Below are positions 36,007 to 46,740 of a stretch of 64,000 nucleotides of DNA, piece after piece. The stretch comes from Isoetes taiwanensis (lineage: Eukaryota; Streptophyta; Lycopodiopsida; Isoetales; Isoetaceae). The notes below the pieces were generated by a model. It was not told where the DNA came from. It did no database searches and saw nothing but the letters and a program-made list of their open reading frames with translations. The stretch lies in contig JAJEKV010000055.1 in the NCBI GenBank assembly GCA_021234155.1, positions 4,038,905-4,102,904 on the forward strand, read 5' to 3'. Both the position numbers and the translations under genes were made by a program. How positions within the stretch are numbered: the first letter of the stretch is position 1; the number at the start of each line of letters is the position of its first letter.

Positions 36007-38662
36007 ATGTTTATATTACAAAAGTTAGTTGCCGTATCTGTGGTCATTTCGGCTTTAATAAATCGTGTGCTATCGGACAATACCAATGCAGTAAATCTCA
36101 ACAAAGACTCGACGTATTACATATCTCCAAATTTTTACAATCCGTTGATCGAACAACCATTGTATTACAATGATGCAATCAATCTGTTATCTGATTTACA
36201 ATCCTTCCAAAGTATATATGTCCAGTATCATTCCTGTGCTATGATCCCATCATCATCATCGAACAATGAAGGGAATAATGATGGGAATGATTATTGGTAT
36301 ATACGGTCGACTCCAGTCCCCGATGCACAAATTACATTCTCTTTGTATGGGATTAAAAAGGATGATGGATCATCAAAGCATGGATGGTTCCAACGTAACC
36401 CAAGTGGTTGTTCTCGTGAAACGTTTATTAATTCCTATTATACATCCAGTAGTATGCTATACTTTTTATCATCCTTAACATCATCGGGTGTGTCTGGTTT
36501 GGATATTTACACTGATAACAACATTCAATATACGTCATGTCATACACAAAACAACGTTGGATACGGGATGGCATGTGCATCAGATAATATTAAAAATTTC
36601 GTATACAATCAATATTCTGTTTCATCTGATTATGCGTCATGTACACCAGATCATATTGTAGCAGTTAGTAACACTATGGATCAAATGAATGATGTATTAC
36701 AGAATGATATCCAATGTTATGAATTGTACAATGCTGATACTGCTGCAAATCAGAATAATAATAACAACAACAACAATAACAATAATTTGAGTCCAATCCA
36801 AGCATTGTTATCATACTCACACTCGTGTAATTTACGATATGATCCATTACTGAATCCATTGTGTCCCTGATCGTATGATATCCAACAACTCGTGAGGATA
36901 TATTGTATACTATGGCTAGAAGTCAAGAGTACGTCTCCATCGTACTCCCAAGACCAACAGAAACGTCGTATAGTAAAAGCATCGACATCATTATTTATTA
37001 TTGCTGGTTCATTATTTGTTATATCGACACTTATGTTCTTAGTACAAGCTTTTTATATACGATATAAAAAGAGAAGTCGTCGTTTACGACGAAAAGGTAA
37101 ACGTGATAAAAATCTGGAGGCCAATGAACAATCACTGTTGAAGAATTTGAATGATGATGAAGATGGTGGTGGTACTGTAGCAACGTCTTCAAATGAATAT
37201 ATGCATAATTTATGGGCTAGAACACGCAAATTGTTTCAATTTAAAAAAGACGATAGTAACAATGTTATTGAATTAAAGAATATTGATGAGGATAATGAGA
37301 CAGAGACAAAAGCAATGAATGATGACAATGCCAGTACGGTTGCAACATCACCCAATGAGCACATTAGTAATCTTTGGAACAGAACATGTGCAATGTTTCA
37401 ATTCAAGAAAGATGACGGTACTACACCGGTTGTATCGGATGACAAGGATAATACATCAATTGGAAATAGTTACTCATGGTTTGGAGACGGTAATATTGCA
37501 TCAACAGCAAAGAACAACACCGACACGCCAGCAACAAACGAATCTTGTGTTGATGGTACTGCGACACGTAACAATGTTGAAAGTACTAACGATTCATCCA
37601 AACCTAAGGAACTCCATGCTGATGCATTAATGGATAAGTTACTAACACGGATCTTATCGAGTACAAAACAATCAGATCCTTCGAGCACGCAGAAAGTCGG
37701 ACATAAGAAACGTCGAGGAATCTTTTCCCATTTTTGGCGCAACAACAATAACTTAAAGTATCAGAAATCTCTATTGATAAAGTAACTATATCCCTCAGAA
37801 CAGGAAGTGTACAAAGAAACAGAAATAAGATGGAGAAAATATGGAAATGTAACTGAAACGACCAGGGTGAAAGATATCTTGCCTAGTGAACCTGACGTTG
37901 TGGACTTGGATGTATTACCCAATTCTGACCTAGAGACAAGTGCCATTACTGACGATTCGATACTTCATTCTTCAATCACCGATGGCATATCAAGAAATGA
38001 TATCAGCCAAATTAGCACTGTTCCAGTTAACGTGACGGAGGAAGGGTCGAATAATGTAATGGAGAAAGGATTCAAAAGTGATAACGTCGTCGATGATATC
38101 GAACAGGCAAAGATGAAAGATGATTCGATTCTGCTCAGTGATAATGAGGAACCATTTTCATTGGTATCATCAGTCAATGATAGTATGTGCGCAGTTTCAA
38201 TGTGCCAACCATTCGATAATGGCGGGGGTACCTCGAAATGCAGAAACTGATGACGATAGGAAAATTCCAGTGGAATCTACACTTGTATTACCACATGGAC
38301 AAATATCATATCGCGATTCGGCAACAAGTTCATTTAAAATGATTGATGATTCTCATGAATCTAACAATGTGATGGCCGATGATGATAATAACGATGGTAA
38401 TGATGGTACTACACCTAATGCGAGTGATGAAATTGCGATACCCGTCACTCATAAAAGTGACGATCAGGTCTCGTTGGAGTCGTATAGACAGTCGTATATC
38501 TCAAAACGACACAAGAGACTTGGATTACTCCCTCAACCAAAAATTCGGTCGGGTCGTACAAAACCTGTGGGATTCCGTTCCTTTTTAAAGTTACGACAAG
38601 GACCTGTCACGAATAATGACGATGATATCGAAGCTGCACGTGGTACACCTTCTGAATTTTGA
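36007..38662 (+). CDS. Secreted/membrane protein with SLYG-type ectodomain, paralogue 1
   Basis: Lineage-specific family, function unknown. ATG 36007 gives a signal peptide (MFILQKLVAVSVVISALI). The ectodomain has DSTYYISPNFYNPLIEQPLY, LLSDLQSFQSIYVQYHSCAM, DAQITFSLYGIKKDD, SGCSRETFINSYYTSSSM and about ten cysteines, ending near LNPLCP. After a frame break comes a membrane helix (SLFIIAGSLFVISTLMFLVQ) followed by a basic stop-transfer (RYKKRSRRLRRKGKR) and a long acidic cytoplasmic tail. The tail contains two copies of an internal repeat, T-VATS.NE then NLW.RT...FQFKKDD (37172-37246 and 37337-37420), and ends with a KRLGLLPQPK motif and KPVGFRSFLKLRQ. This tail motif recurs in paralogue 2. 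Three frames are used (36007-36870, 36892-37785, 37807-38662 with a further shift near 38230). The ectodomain type resembles expanded diatom families; a receptor or adhesion role is only a guess. Confidence 0.65.
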
Positions 38663-39160
38663 ACAATGAAATGAAGACGAGAATCAAGTACTTGATCGGA
38701 AAGGCAGATTCAAAATAGTTAAGAATATTTTGTAAGCAAAGTGTATAATGATCATTGTGGAATACAGAAATACCCCCATAAGAGAATCATGGCAACTTGC
38801 TGGTGAATATCAATTATTTTTATGTAAACGTACATGTTATTTCAATATAGTTAAACAAAAATTATATATAAAGAGACTAAATTAGACCAATGTTAACAAC
38901 GAATATGCAAAAGTTTGAGTTACTTACATTGAAAAATTAATTTTGACAAATTCCTAGAGTGACTACATTAACCTTTTTTAGCGGGATATATATACTCCAG
39001 TATGGCTGTGTCATTGTTGGTTTGCGGGTATCGTTCACATCACTTTGACCTGAATCCCGGTAACAGGATGTATACCACGAATAGTGTTATTTGTTTAACA
39101 TGCGATGGTGATAAATTAGTCCACTGTTAACGGTTATTAATCAATCACACGGTTTCTTCT
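38663..39160. other. Spacer between paralogue 1 and the transposon
   Basis: No gene is seen. It is the 3' flank of paralogue 1, AT-rich. Confidence 0.5.
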
Positions 39161-39189
39161 ACCAGTTGGAAACCGCACACTATCGAAAG
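39161..39189 (+). repeat. Left terminal inverted repeat
   Basis: Begins ACCAGTTGGAAACCGCAC and ends ACTATCGAAAG. It pairs with 42776-42804. Confidence 0.75.
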
Positions 39190-39203
39190 AACCGCACACT
39201 ATC
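39171..39203 (+). repeat. Two direct copies of AACCGCACACTATC at the left transposon end
   Basis: Exact 14-mers at 39171-39184 and 39190-39203, 19 bases apart. Their place at the inner edge of the inverted repeat makes them candidates for transposase binding sites. Confidence 0.7.
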
Positions 39204-39558
39204 AAACCAAATTCAGGGTTTGTTTGAAATATCGTAAAAACTGCCCTGCTTGTCGTAAAAAGATAATCTGTATATCGATATAAAGCTAATTTCAACGGCA
39301 AGAAATTGTTTAATTACATCTTAAACTCAAATCTGATTGTCACATAGCTACACTTCGTTAAATGATGATTTTTTGAGGAAAGTGAGGCGATTTGCTTCAA
39401 ATCTCATTTTCATGAACCGGTACACCACCTACGGGAAATACGTATGTATCTTTTGTACTGAGCCCGCCCTCCCTCATTTTTGAATCGTCCGATCTCCTCC
39501 AAATTTAAACAAAGATTGCAATTCACACAAAACGTAGTTTATTGTATTAACTGTAAAG

Positions 39559-41865
39559 ATGTTAACTGCGGCGACTAAACGTAAAAACACTCAACATGCT
39601 TTGCCTACTTCATTGGAGGCGAAAAAACAAAAAGTAAGATTAAACAAGTTCAAAAATGAAACTATATGTCGTGCTGTTAAAATGCTACTAGAGATGCGAG
39701 AAGAAGCTGGAGGACCTGTTCGAGGCGATATCGAGATAGTTGTAAAAGCGGCAAACCAACCATCAATTGTTAATGCTAACTCAATCTACTATCGCCTCAA
39801 ACAATATGAAAAGGGAGTTCCATTGGACTACTATGAAGGTCCAAAGCAGATTGTCATTGTTGCAAACACAGGACAATCTCCAATATCACCATTAACGGAT
39901 GAATCCCCTACTCCGATCACAAAAATTTCAGCAAAAGAACTGAAAGAATTAAAAGAAAAACAAATGAAATTGATTGCTGAATTAAAAACAGTTGCTGCTT
40001 GTCGATTCAAAGCAGAAAAGGACAAGGCCGAACAAGAAAACAAGAAAAAAGTAGAACGTAATACATTAACGAATATTCTTCGTGAACTAGAAAAGGAAAA
40101 TAAGCTACAAGAAGGGACATTAAAACCATCAACTATTTTACATCGCACAAAAACAAACAACTTAACTGGATACCATCCCTGTAATGTGTCACCGTTGTTG
40201 GAATTAGAGGCGGTTCTTGTGGTGTTGTGTCGGCAAAGAAACATAATGGGTGACGCTATCAACAAGAGTTTATGTTGTACTCTTATGACCGACATGATGA
40301 TAGGTACACCGCATGAAATAGCTTACCGAAAGCATGTTAAGTTGCCTCCTGATGCTCCAATAGTACTTAGTGACAAATGGTACAAAAATTTTCTAAAACG
40401 TAACCAAGACCAAATCGTGACAAAACGGTCGAAGATATATGACAGTAAACGTACAACGTATTGTACCAAAGAACATTTTGAGCAAATGTATGATAACATA
40501 TACAATGCAATGGTTCATTGTGGAGTTGCAAAAAAGTTAGATACAGAAATTATGTTAGATCGTGATGGAAATGAAGTTGACGATAAAACAAAAATGTTTG
40601 GCTTACCTACAAAGTTTATCGTAACGCATCCAGAACGAATTCTTTTCATGGATGAAACAGGTAGCAACACCAACCAAAGAACCGACAATCTCGTTGGTGG
40701 AGAACGTAAGATTGTTGCAAAAGAATCTTCGTACGTTGCATCCGTAGGAATAACAACCGATATCCATTTTACGGTTTGTTGTTTCACATCAGGAACAGGT
40801 GATCCTGTAATGTGTGCTGTAATATTTAAAAGCAATCGTGGTGAACATCAGATACCAGTGGGTTGGAAGACAGGGATTGATTGTACAACCATCGACTTAA
40901 CTAGTGGTTCAGCAAGTCAGGTTATTGCTAACCAGATCCAGCGTTGCGATAATATTGAAACATTTGCTGGAAATACTGCATTGGGAGGTGGTCCATCATG
41001 CCGCTTTGACGGCAAAACAATACCTTGTTTTTACGCTTCAACCCCAAATGCAAGTATCACTTCCACCATATTAGTATCGATGCTGCAGACCATTGACAAT
41101 ACGGTTCAATTTAACCGTTCTGCTAATTTCTTTCCTTGCTTGATACTTGATGGCCATCATACTCGGTTTAATGTTGATTTTCTGACGTACATAAATCGTG
41201 TATCACGTTGGAAGGTTTGTTTTGGTGTACCATATGGAACACACATATGGCAAGTTGCGGATAGTTCCGAATTGAACGGTTGCTTCAAAATGGCTATGGT
41301 AAAAGCGAAGCGAGAATACAGGCAAACCGCTAAATGTGGTCAGCTTGACAGTTTTTCCCCATACGACATCATTCCATTAATAAACAAAGCATGGAATGCA
41401 TCGTTTGCAAAAACAGCGCATGGAAAAAAAGCAATATATGAGAGAGGATGGGGACCATTGAACTATAATTGTTTGTTGCATCCTACCTTACAAAAAATTG
41501 GTGGTGACAATCCATTGCTGATTAATGATTCTGCAAATGATTCAACAACATGTACTTCAATTAGTAATTCGACGATGGGTAATTCGACGATGGGTAATTC
41601 GACGATCACAGATTCGACAGTTCGTAATACATTTCATGTTGAAACTGATACGTCCGGAATAGTAACGATTCAATTCAACAAGGGTAGAAGTATGCAATCA
41701 GTTGTAGAGGGTATGATTGCATTTTTTGCAAAAGAAAAAGGGATGAAAGAACAATATGAGAAAAAGAAGGCAGAACAAGCAAACTTTCATGAAACATACA
41801 AGGACGTACAAAATATTTTGCGTGTATCATCGGGTAAACTTGCTGCCATTGGACATTATGTTTAG
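39559..41865 (+). CDS. pogo-like DDE transposase
   Basis: Endonuclease/transferase that would move the surrounding element. 768 codons from a true ATG. The N-terminal part is basic, with a helix-turn-helix-like region (FKNETICRAVKMLLEMREE, later IYYRLKQYEKG). A Lys/Glu-rich coiled-coil segment (about residues 135-195) follows, then a CENP-B-like stretch ending KWYKNFLKRNQDQI. The DDE domain shows the first catalytic Asp in RILFMDETGSNTNQRTDNLV, the second in LILDGHHTRFNVDFLTYIN, and the third acidic position in GVPYGTHIWQVADSSELNG. The tail carries a short Ser/Thr/Asn repeat (three copies of NSTMGNST-like units, about 41565-41615). Coding-like sequence goes on past the stop at 41865 in other frames (ENVLQKVIENNDLIEAAAAA, then AKMDANVSKLQEALDAFHSN) to about 42050, so the C-terminus has two indels. 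The core looks intact and could be recently active. Confidence 0.85.
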   Translation: MLTAATKRKNTQHALPTSLEAKKQKVRLNKFKNETICRAVKMLLEMREEAGGPVRGDIEIVVKAANQPSIVNANSIYYRLKQYEKGVPLDYYEGPKQIVIVANTGQSPISPLTDESPTPITKISAKELKELKEKQMKLIAELKTVAACRFKAEKDKAEQENKKKVERNTLTNILRELEKENKLQEGTLKPSTILHRTKTNNLTGYHPCNVSPLLELEAVLVVLCRQRNIMGDAINKSLCCTLMTDMMIGTPHEIAYRKHVKLPPDAPIVLSDKWYKNFLKRNQDQIVTKRSKIYDSKRTTYCTKEHFEQMYDNIYNAMVHCGVAKKLDTEIMLDRDGNEVDDKTKMFGLPTKFIVTHPERILFMDETGSNTNQRTDNLVGGERKIVAKESSYVASVGITTDIHFTVCCFTSGTGDPVMCAVIFKSNRGEHQIPVGWKTGIDCTTIDLTSGSASQVIANQIQRCDNIETFAGNTALGGGPSCRFDGKTIPCFYASTPNASITSTILVSMLQTIDNTVQFNRSANFFPCLILDGHHTRFNVDFLTYINRVSRWKVCFGVPYGTHIWQVADSSELNGCFKMAMVKAKREYRQTAKCGQLDSFSPYDIIPLINKAWNASFAKTAHGKKAIYERGWGPLNYNCLLHPTLQKIGGDNPLLINDSANDSTTCTSISNSTMGNSTMGNSTITDSTVRNTFHVETDTSGIVTIQFNKGRSMQSVVEGMIAFFAKEKGMKEQYEKKKAEQANFHETYKDVQNILRVSSGKLAAIGHYV

Positions 41866-42059
41866 ATGAAAATGTCTTACAAAAAGTAATTGAGAACAAT
41901 GATTTAATTGAAGCTGCGGCAGCTGCAAAGGATAATCTGAAGCAGCAAAAATGGATGCAAATGTATCAAAGCTGCAAGAAGCTCTTGATGCATTCCATTC
42001 TAATCCTGACAAATTAATAGCTCATCATTATAAGGTGTTGATTTCCACTACGATTGCGC

Positions 42060-42775
42060 CGGTGAGATCCTGCGGCAAATGGTAAGGGTTGGGGCACCGA
42101 TTTCCGGAATCAGAGACTGCTAATGATTACATCATTCCCCTCTTGTGTAGCAATACCAACAATAACCTCGACGTGGAAAACATTCCGCCTATTCATCCAA
42201 ATATCGATAATGACACAGAGTCAGTTGAATGTAATGAGATTTAGGAAAATGAATACAACAACAAATCAGGATGCAATGTTATACCTTTCTATTTGCAATT
42301 GAACAATACAACATTCTGTATCATCGACCATCTATCATTGTCAACACGATCGTCAACATGATTGACATCGCAAAAAATAATATTCAGAGCAATAATTATT
42401 GTCATATTCATTTATATTGCTTTTATTCTATCTTCAAATTATTTGTTGAATCGTTTCATATGTTATTTTATGTTCATTCATTGAACATGCACTGTCGTAT
42501 CAATAATTTTTTGATTGTGAATCATCAGAAAACGTACCCTGAATCTCGCTCAGTACTATTGTACACAAGATTCTACAGGGTACCGCGCATTAGTGAACAC
42601 CAAAAAATTGGCTCGCAATTGAAGGGTCGTAACTCGATCTCTATCCAACCAATTGTTTTAAACTTTATATCTTGATAGTAGTTCTTGATTTCACGAATCC
42701 AATGGAAAAAACAGTATCGGTGAAGTGCATCCCTAGCGGAAGATATTTATTCTAAAAGTGCTGAAGGCATAAAAA
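42060..42775. other. Non-coding right arm of the transposon
   Basis: Between the end of transposase-like sequence and the right inverted repeat. A 134-codon frame at 42271-42675 has no family resemblance and a composition typical of chance frames. Confidence 0.5.
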
Positions 42776-42804
42776 CTCTCGATAGTTTGCGGTTTCCGGC
42801 TGGT
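42776..42804 (-). repeat. Right terminal inverted repeat
   Basis: Reads CTCTCGATAGTTTGCGG then TTTCCGGCTGGT on the plus strand, the imperfect complement of 39161-39189. Four mismatches, two of them adjacent. Confidence 0.75.
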
Positions 42805-43177
42805 GGGACAAGCATTTGAGTGTATTCATAGATAAAGTGAAGGCGACTTGCTCGTTAGTTTTACAATATCTCTAATTTTTGGGCGTATTGGATGAATTTT
42901 TCGGGAGTTGATGCCGATCGGGATAGACAAATCCGTTCCGAATATATACATGAAGGACATTGTATGTAGATCTTTTGCGCGTCGGTCGACCTGCAACAAA
43001 AATATTCCAACCGCACAAAAGTCAATATCCAAATCCAAAACATTCGAAAGTGACGACGCAAGTTTCGCCTAATATTGTTTCACATAACATCGAATCGTTT
43101 AGTCTTCGATAGACAACATATATGGTAATGATTATATATGTCAAAAATTAGATGCCGTGAATATTTGTCTACGACAC
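42805..43177. other. Spacer between the transposon and paralogue 2
   Basis: No gene is supported. Minus-strand frames at 42826-43061 show no family resemblance. Confidence 0.5.
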
Positions 43178-45981
43178 ATGAACATGTGGAGATTTAACAA
43201 TGTAATATATATTGTTATTGTGTGGATGATACAAAGCGTATTATCGGAAAATACAAATGAAGTCGTAAAAGATTCGACCTATTATATATATCCAAATTTT
43301 AAAAACCCATTGATTGAACAAGAATTATATTATAATGATGCTGTCAATGTGCTATCCGATTTACAATCCTTTCAAAGTATATATGTACAATATCATGCAT
43401 GTGCTATGATTCCATCATCATCTTCATCTTCATCATCGAATGATGAACAAAATAATTATGAGGATGATAATAATTGGTATTTACATTCGACACCAAATCC
43501 TGATGCACAAATTACATTTTCATTGTATGGTATTAAAAAGGATAATACATCATCATCGAAACGTCGTTGGTTTCAACGTAAGTCGAATGGTTGTTCACGT
43601 GAAACGTTTATTAATTCATTTTATACATCCACTGGTATGATTTCATTCCTATCATCATTATCATTATCTGGTTTATCTGATTTAGATATTATTAACAAAA
43701 ATAATATCCAGTCATCAAATTGTCATATACAAGACGATTTAGCATACGGGATGGCATGTTCGTCTGGTAATAAAAAATTTGTATACAATCAATATTCGGT
43801 CATAACGTCTGATGACAATGGTATGACCGATGCATTATGTACCCAGATCATATTGTAACGATAACTGATAAAATGAATCAAATGAATCGTATTTTACAAA
43901 GTGATATACATTGTTTTGAATTATACAATGCCGATAATACGGATCAAAATTCGTACTACAATGAGAATTATAATAATTTATATGACTCCTATCCAATTAT
44001 TATTAACAAATTCACATTCATGTAGTATACAATATGATCCATTAATAAATAATCATTGTCCAGATCCATATGGTATAATAGAACAACGTGAAAATGAATT
44101 GTTTTCAACAATGATACATGAAGCGAAGATGCAATTAATTGCAAAAAATATTGTACGACGACGTCGTATTGTAAAAGCATCCCTTTTCATGTTAATGGTT
44201 GCTAGTACAATATTTGTTTGTACGACAATTTTATTTTTAATGCAAGCATATAATTTACGACAAAACAGAGACGTCGACGTCGTAAATTATCTCAAAAAAG
44301 TAAACGTGAAAAAGTTCGTAGAGCGAATGCACAATGGAGACAACATTCAATCAAGAAACGTACAGATGATGATGACGATGTTAGTACAATTGCAACATCT
44401 GTATCTACTGGATATATGCATCACGCTATATCGGACGCAAAAGAAGCAATGGTATATTCATGTACAACACCAGACCTTCAATCGCATCAAAAACTATGGA
44501 ACATATCGAGGAAATTATTCCAAAGTAACAAAGATGAAAGTAGCGCACCAATGGAATCAAAAGATGATGATTCACCTACAGGACAATACACTTGTTTTGA
44601 TGATATCAATTTACCAACCTGCCATGGCAATCATAACGAAAATGACGAGTTGGTACCAATTCAAGAAGACTTAGTAACTCCGACAAGCATGACCAGGAAG
44701 TTGTCCAAAGATCATTCTCCTACATCGATTGTTCATCAAGATTTCTCTGACGATACGGAATTGGAAAATCAAATTTGTGTACAGAATATAAATTGGAGAA
44801 TGTCGAGATACCTATCACAGATTCAATTAGATCATCTAATAATACGGATGATGTCGATTCATCTACCATCCCGCAAAGTAAGCCGGTGTCGTCAATGTCC
44901 ATGCTGAAACGAATGGGTTCACGTCGATTGAGATTTACTCAAGTTCGACGGAATCAACCATACTTCATTAGAATGTAATTATATCCCTCCATCGTTGGAG
45001 GCAATCAAGGAAAAAGACCATGTAAGTTTTACCCAAGAAACGTATAAGGAAGATCGTTTTAGAAGAGCCTGACGACAAAGAAATTATTAGAAGAGTAAAA
45101 GATATACTACCCAATGAATCAGACGTCCTTGATTTGAATAAGCAATGTGAAACTGTTTGTACAAACGAAGACATTGATCATGCTCTTGGTATAGATAGTG
45201 CCGTGCGAAGTGAAATTAGCGAAAGTACTAAAGGTTTCGCCATCATAATAGATGATGGGCAGTCGACACGTCCATGTGATATGGATCATGAAGAAAAATC
45301 CGACATGGAACAAATATCGTTGTGTGGCGGGAATGACCAAATGTACATGGTGTCAGTTGAAAACTTATTGTCATCCGTCAGTGATAAGTTGCATCCAAAT
45401 TCGTTATGTTCTATGCTTGAACAAAAGGAAAACGACGATGATCATAGTATTCCAATGGAAGAATTGATTCCATCAACATTGGAACCTGAACCTATTTCAA
45501 AACGTCTACAATCAACTCTTTATGTCAAAGCGATTGGAGAATCCCTAATAAATACAAAACGATCAATGACTCGTCTGATGTAACAACTCCACAAGCATTG
45601 CAAATTGAAAATGAAATAGACATCATCGAACGATGGTCCCGTAAATGTACAAGCCTATATTAAGAAACGACAGGGATTGCCCCAACCAAAGCTTCCATCA
45701 TCAACATTGTTCTATTCACATCGTACGAACAATAAGAAACCAGTTGGATTACAATCATACTCCAAGTTACGACAAGAAATCATTTCCAATGATGGTAGTA
45801 GACATTGTCACACAACAGAAGAGAACGATGCTATTATTGACTTAATTGATACATTGAACAATTTGAATCTTCAAATCACATCGATGATGGTGAAGTATAT
45901 GAATCATCCTTCAATGCAAATATTCAAAATCCAACATTTATTAAAGTGGATGATTATGATGATGATGAAGAATTAAGATGA
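43178..45981 (+). CDS. Secreted/membrane protein with SLYG-type ectodomain, paralogue 2
   Basis: Close paralogue of the gene at 36007-38662, in the same orientation. I chose the ATG at 43178 (MNMWRFNNVIYIVIVWMIQS, a signal peptide). The ectodomain shares DSTYYIYPNFKNPLIEQELY, DLQSFQSIYVQYHACAMIP, DAQITFSLYGIKKDN and NGCSRETFINSFYTSTGM. Shifted frames then give the membrane helix (ASLFMLMVASTIFVCTTILF) preceded by VRRRRIVKA, and a tail with KLWNISRKLFQSNKDES, one copy of the repeat seen in paralogue 1. The end carries KRQGLPQPKLPSS and KKPVGLQSYSKLRQE, then an acidic finish (FIKVDDYDDDEELR) at 45981. At least four frame breaks (about 43850, 43980-44030, 44300-44420, 44910-45130 and 45583). The C-terminal motif shared by both copies suggests a conserved cytoplasmic function; its nature is unknown. 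Confidence 0.63.
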
Positions 45982-46431
45982 TATATATTTTGTCGTATGT
46001 TAAAAAATATAACACTTTGGAAAATCGTAATAAGTAATCGTAGAAGAAAACAAATTTTAAAAAAATAAATAACTGTAAATTATTACTATTTTTAAAAAAA
46101 TAGCAAACTAAAACAGTTAACTTTAAGTCTAAAATTCATATTTATACATAGAAATCAACGTGATGGGACGACCCAAACGACCATCACTCAATATTCTATC
46201 TACTTGACTAATCCAAAATTCACTTTTAACAACAGTAAAACCAATTTTATCGCTACTCTAGCTAGTAGTTACGATGAAACATATATTACGTGGGGAAAAA
46301 AAACAAGCATACACAAAAAAAATTAGTCTTCAAATGTGATTTGATTTGATGTATTATTTTAGTACTTTTAGTATATTGTTTTAAAATAAGATTATTATTT
46401 TTTCTTATTCTTCTTCCCAAAAATAGATGTT
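45982..46431. other. Intergenic stretch
   Basis: AT-rich 3' region between convergent genes. Nothing is recognised. Confidence 0.5.
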
Positions 46432-46740
46432 TTATTCCATTTCTGGTGAGATTGTTGTTGGTGCTGTTGTAGCGGATGGTGTTGATGATGATGTTAACAT
46501 TGATTGTTGATCTAATTTTTGTGATAATGTTGTTATAGCCCAATCACTTTCACATTTGAATCGGACATATCCAGCAATACATAATGGTGTTGCAGTACCG
46601 GTATATACACCAGTCATTGGATCAATATTGGCAATATTAATTTGTATCGCGGCATGGTCTTTACTAACAATTAATCGTGATGTCCAATTACATTTCCTTG
46701 GTACATATAAATCAACATTCAACCCTTGTTCGTTTTGCAT
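46432..46740 (-). CDS. RPS21: 40S ribosomal protein eS21
   Basis: Small-subunit ribosomal protein. It starts MQNEQGLNVDLYVPRKC, continues RLIVSKDHAAIQINIANIDP and TGVYTGT, all diagnostic of eS21. The C-terminal half is less usual: IAGYVRFKCESDWAITTLSQ stands where most eukaryotes have a 'CGAIR.MGESD' type sequence, and a Ser/Thr/Pro tail of about 20 residues extends it to 102 (the usual length is about 82-87). The frame is uninterrupted. The start ATG is fixed by the conserved MQN beginning. It is convergent with paralogue 2. Confidence 0.93.
   Translation of the reverse strand: MQNEQGLNVDLYVPRKCNWTSRLIVSKDHAAIQINIANIDPMTGVYTGTATPLCIAGYVRFKCESDWAITTLSQKLDQQSMLTSSSTPSATTAPTTISPEME

Larger units (their letters stand above)
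39161..42804 (+). mobile_element. pogo/Tc1-like DDE DNA transposon
   Basis: A 3.6 kb unit bounded by imperfect 29-nt terminal inverted repeats (39161-39189 and 42776-42804, 25 of 29 positions complementary) around one long transposase frame. It sits between two paralogous genes in the same orientation. I could not establish the outermost ends or a TA target duplication, so the true element may extend some bases further on both sides. The 3' end of the transposase frame has decayed or contains indels. Confidence 0.75.

Noticed and set aside
36007..38662. CRISPR-like or satellite array from the repeated tail motif
   Set aside because: Only two copies, within a coding frame and without regular spacers; it is a protein repeat.
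39831..40295. 154-codon minus-strand frame within the transposase
   Set aside because: Antisense shadow of the DDE transposase frame with Ser/Phe-rich composition.
42271..42675. 134-codon frame in the right arm of the transposon as a second transposon gene
   Set aside because: No family resemblance, and a Tyr/Ile/His-rich composition as expected of chance frames in AT-rich DNA.
14616..45981. Programmed ribosomal frameshifting as an explanation for the many breaks
   Set aside because: Breaks occur in both directions, show no shared slippery or stop-codon context, and affect nearly all long genes; sequencing or assembly indels are simpler.
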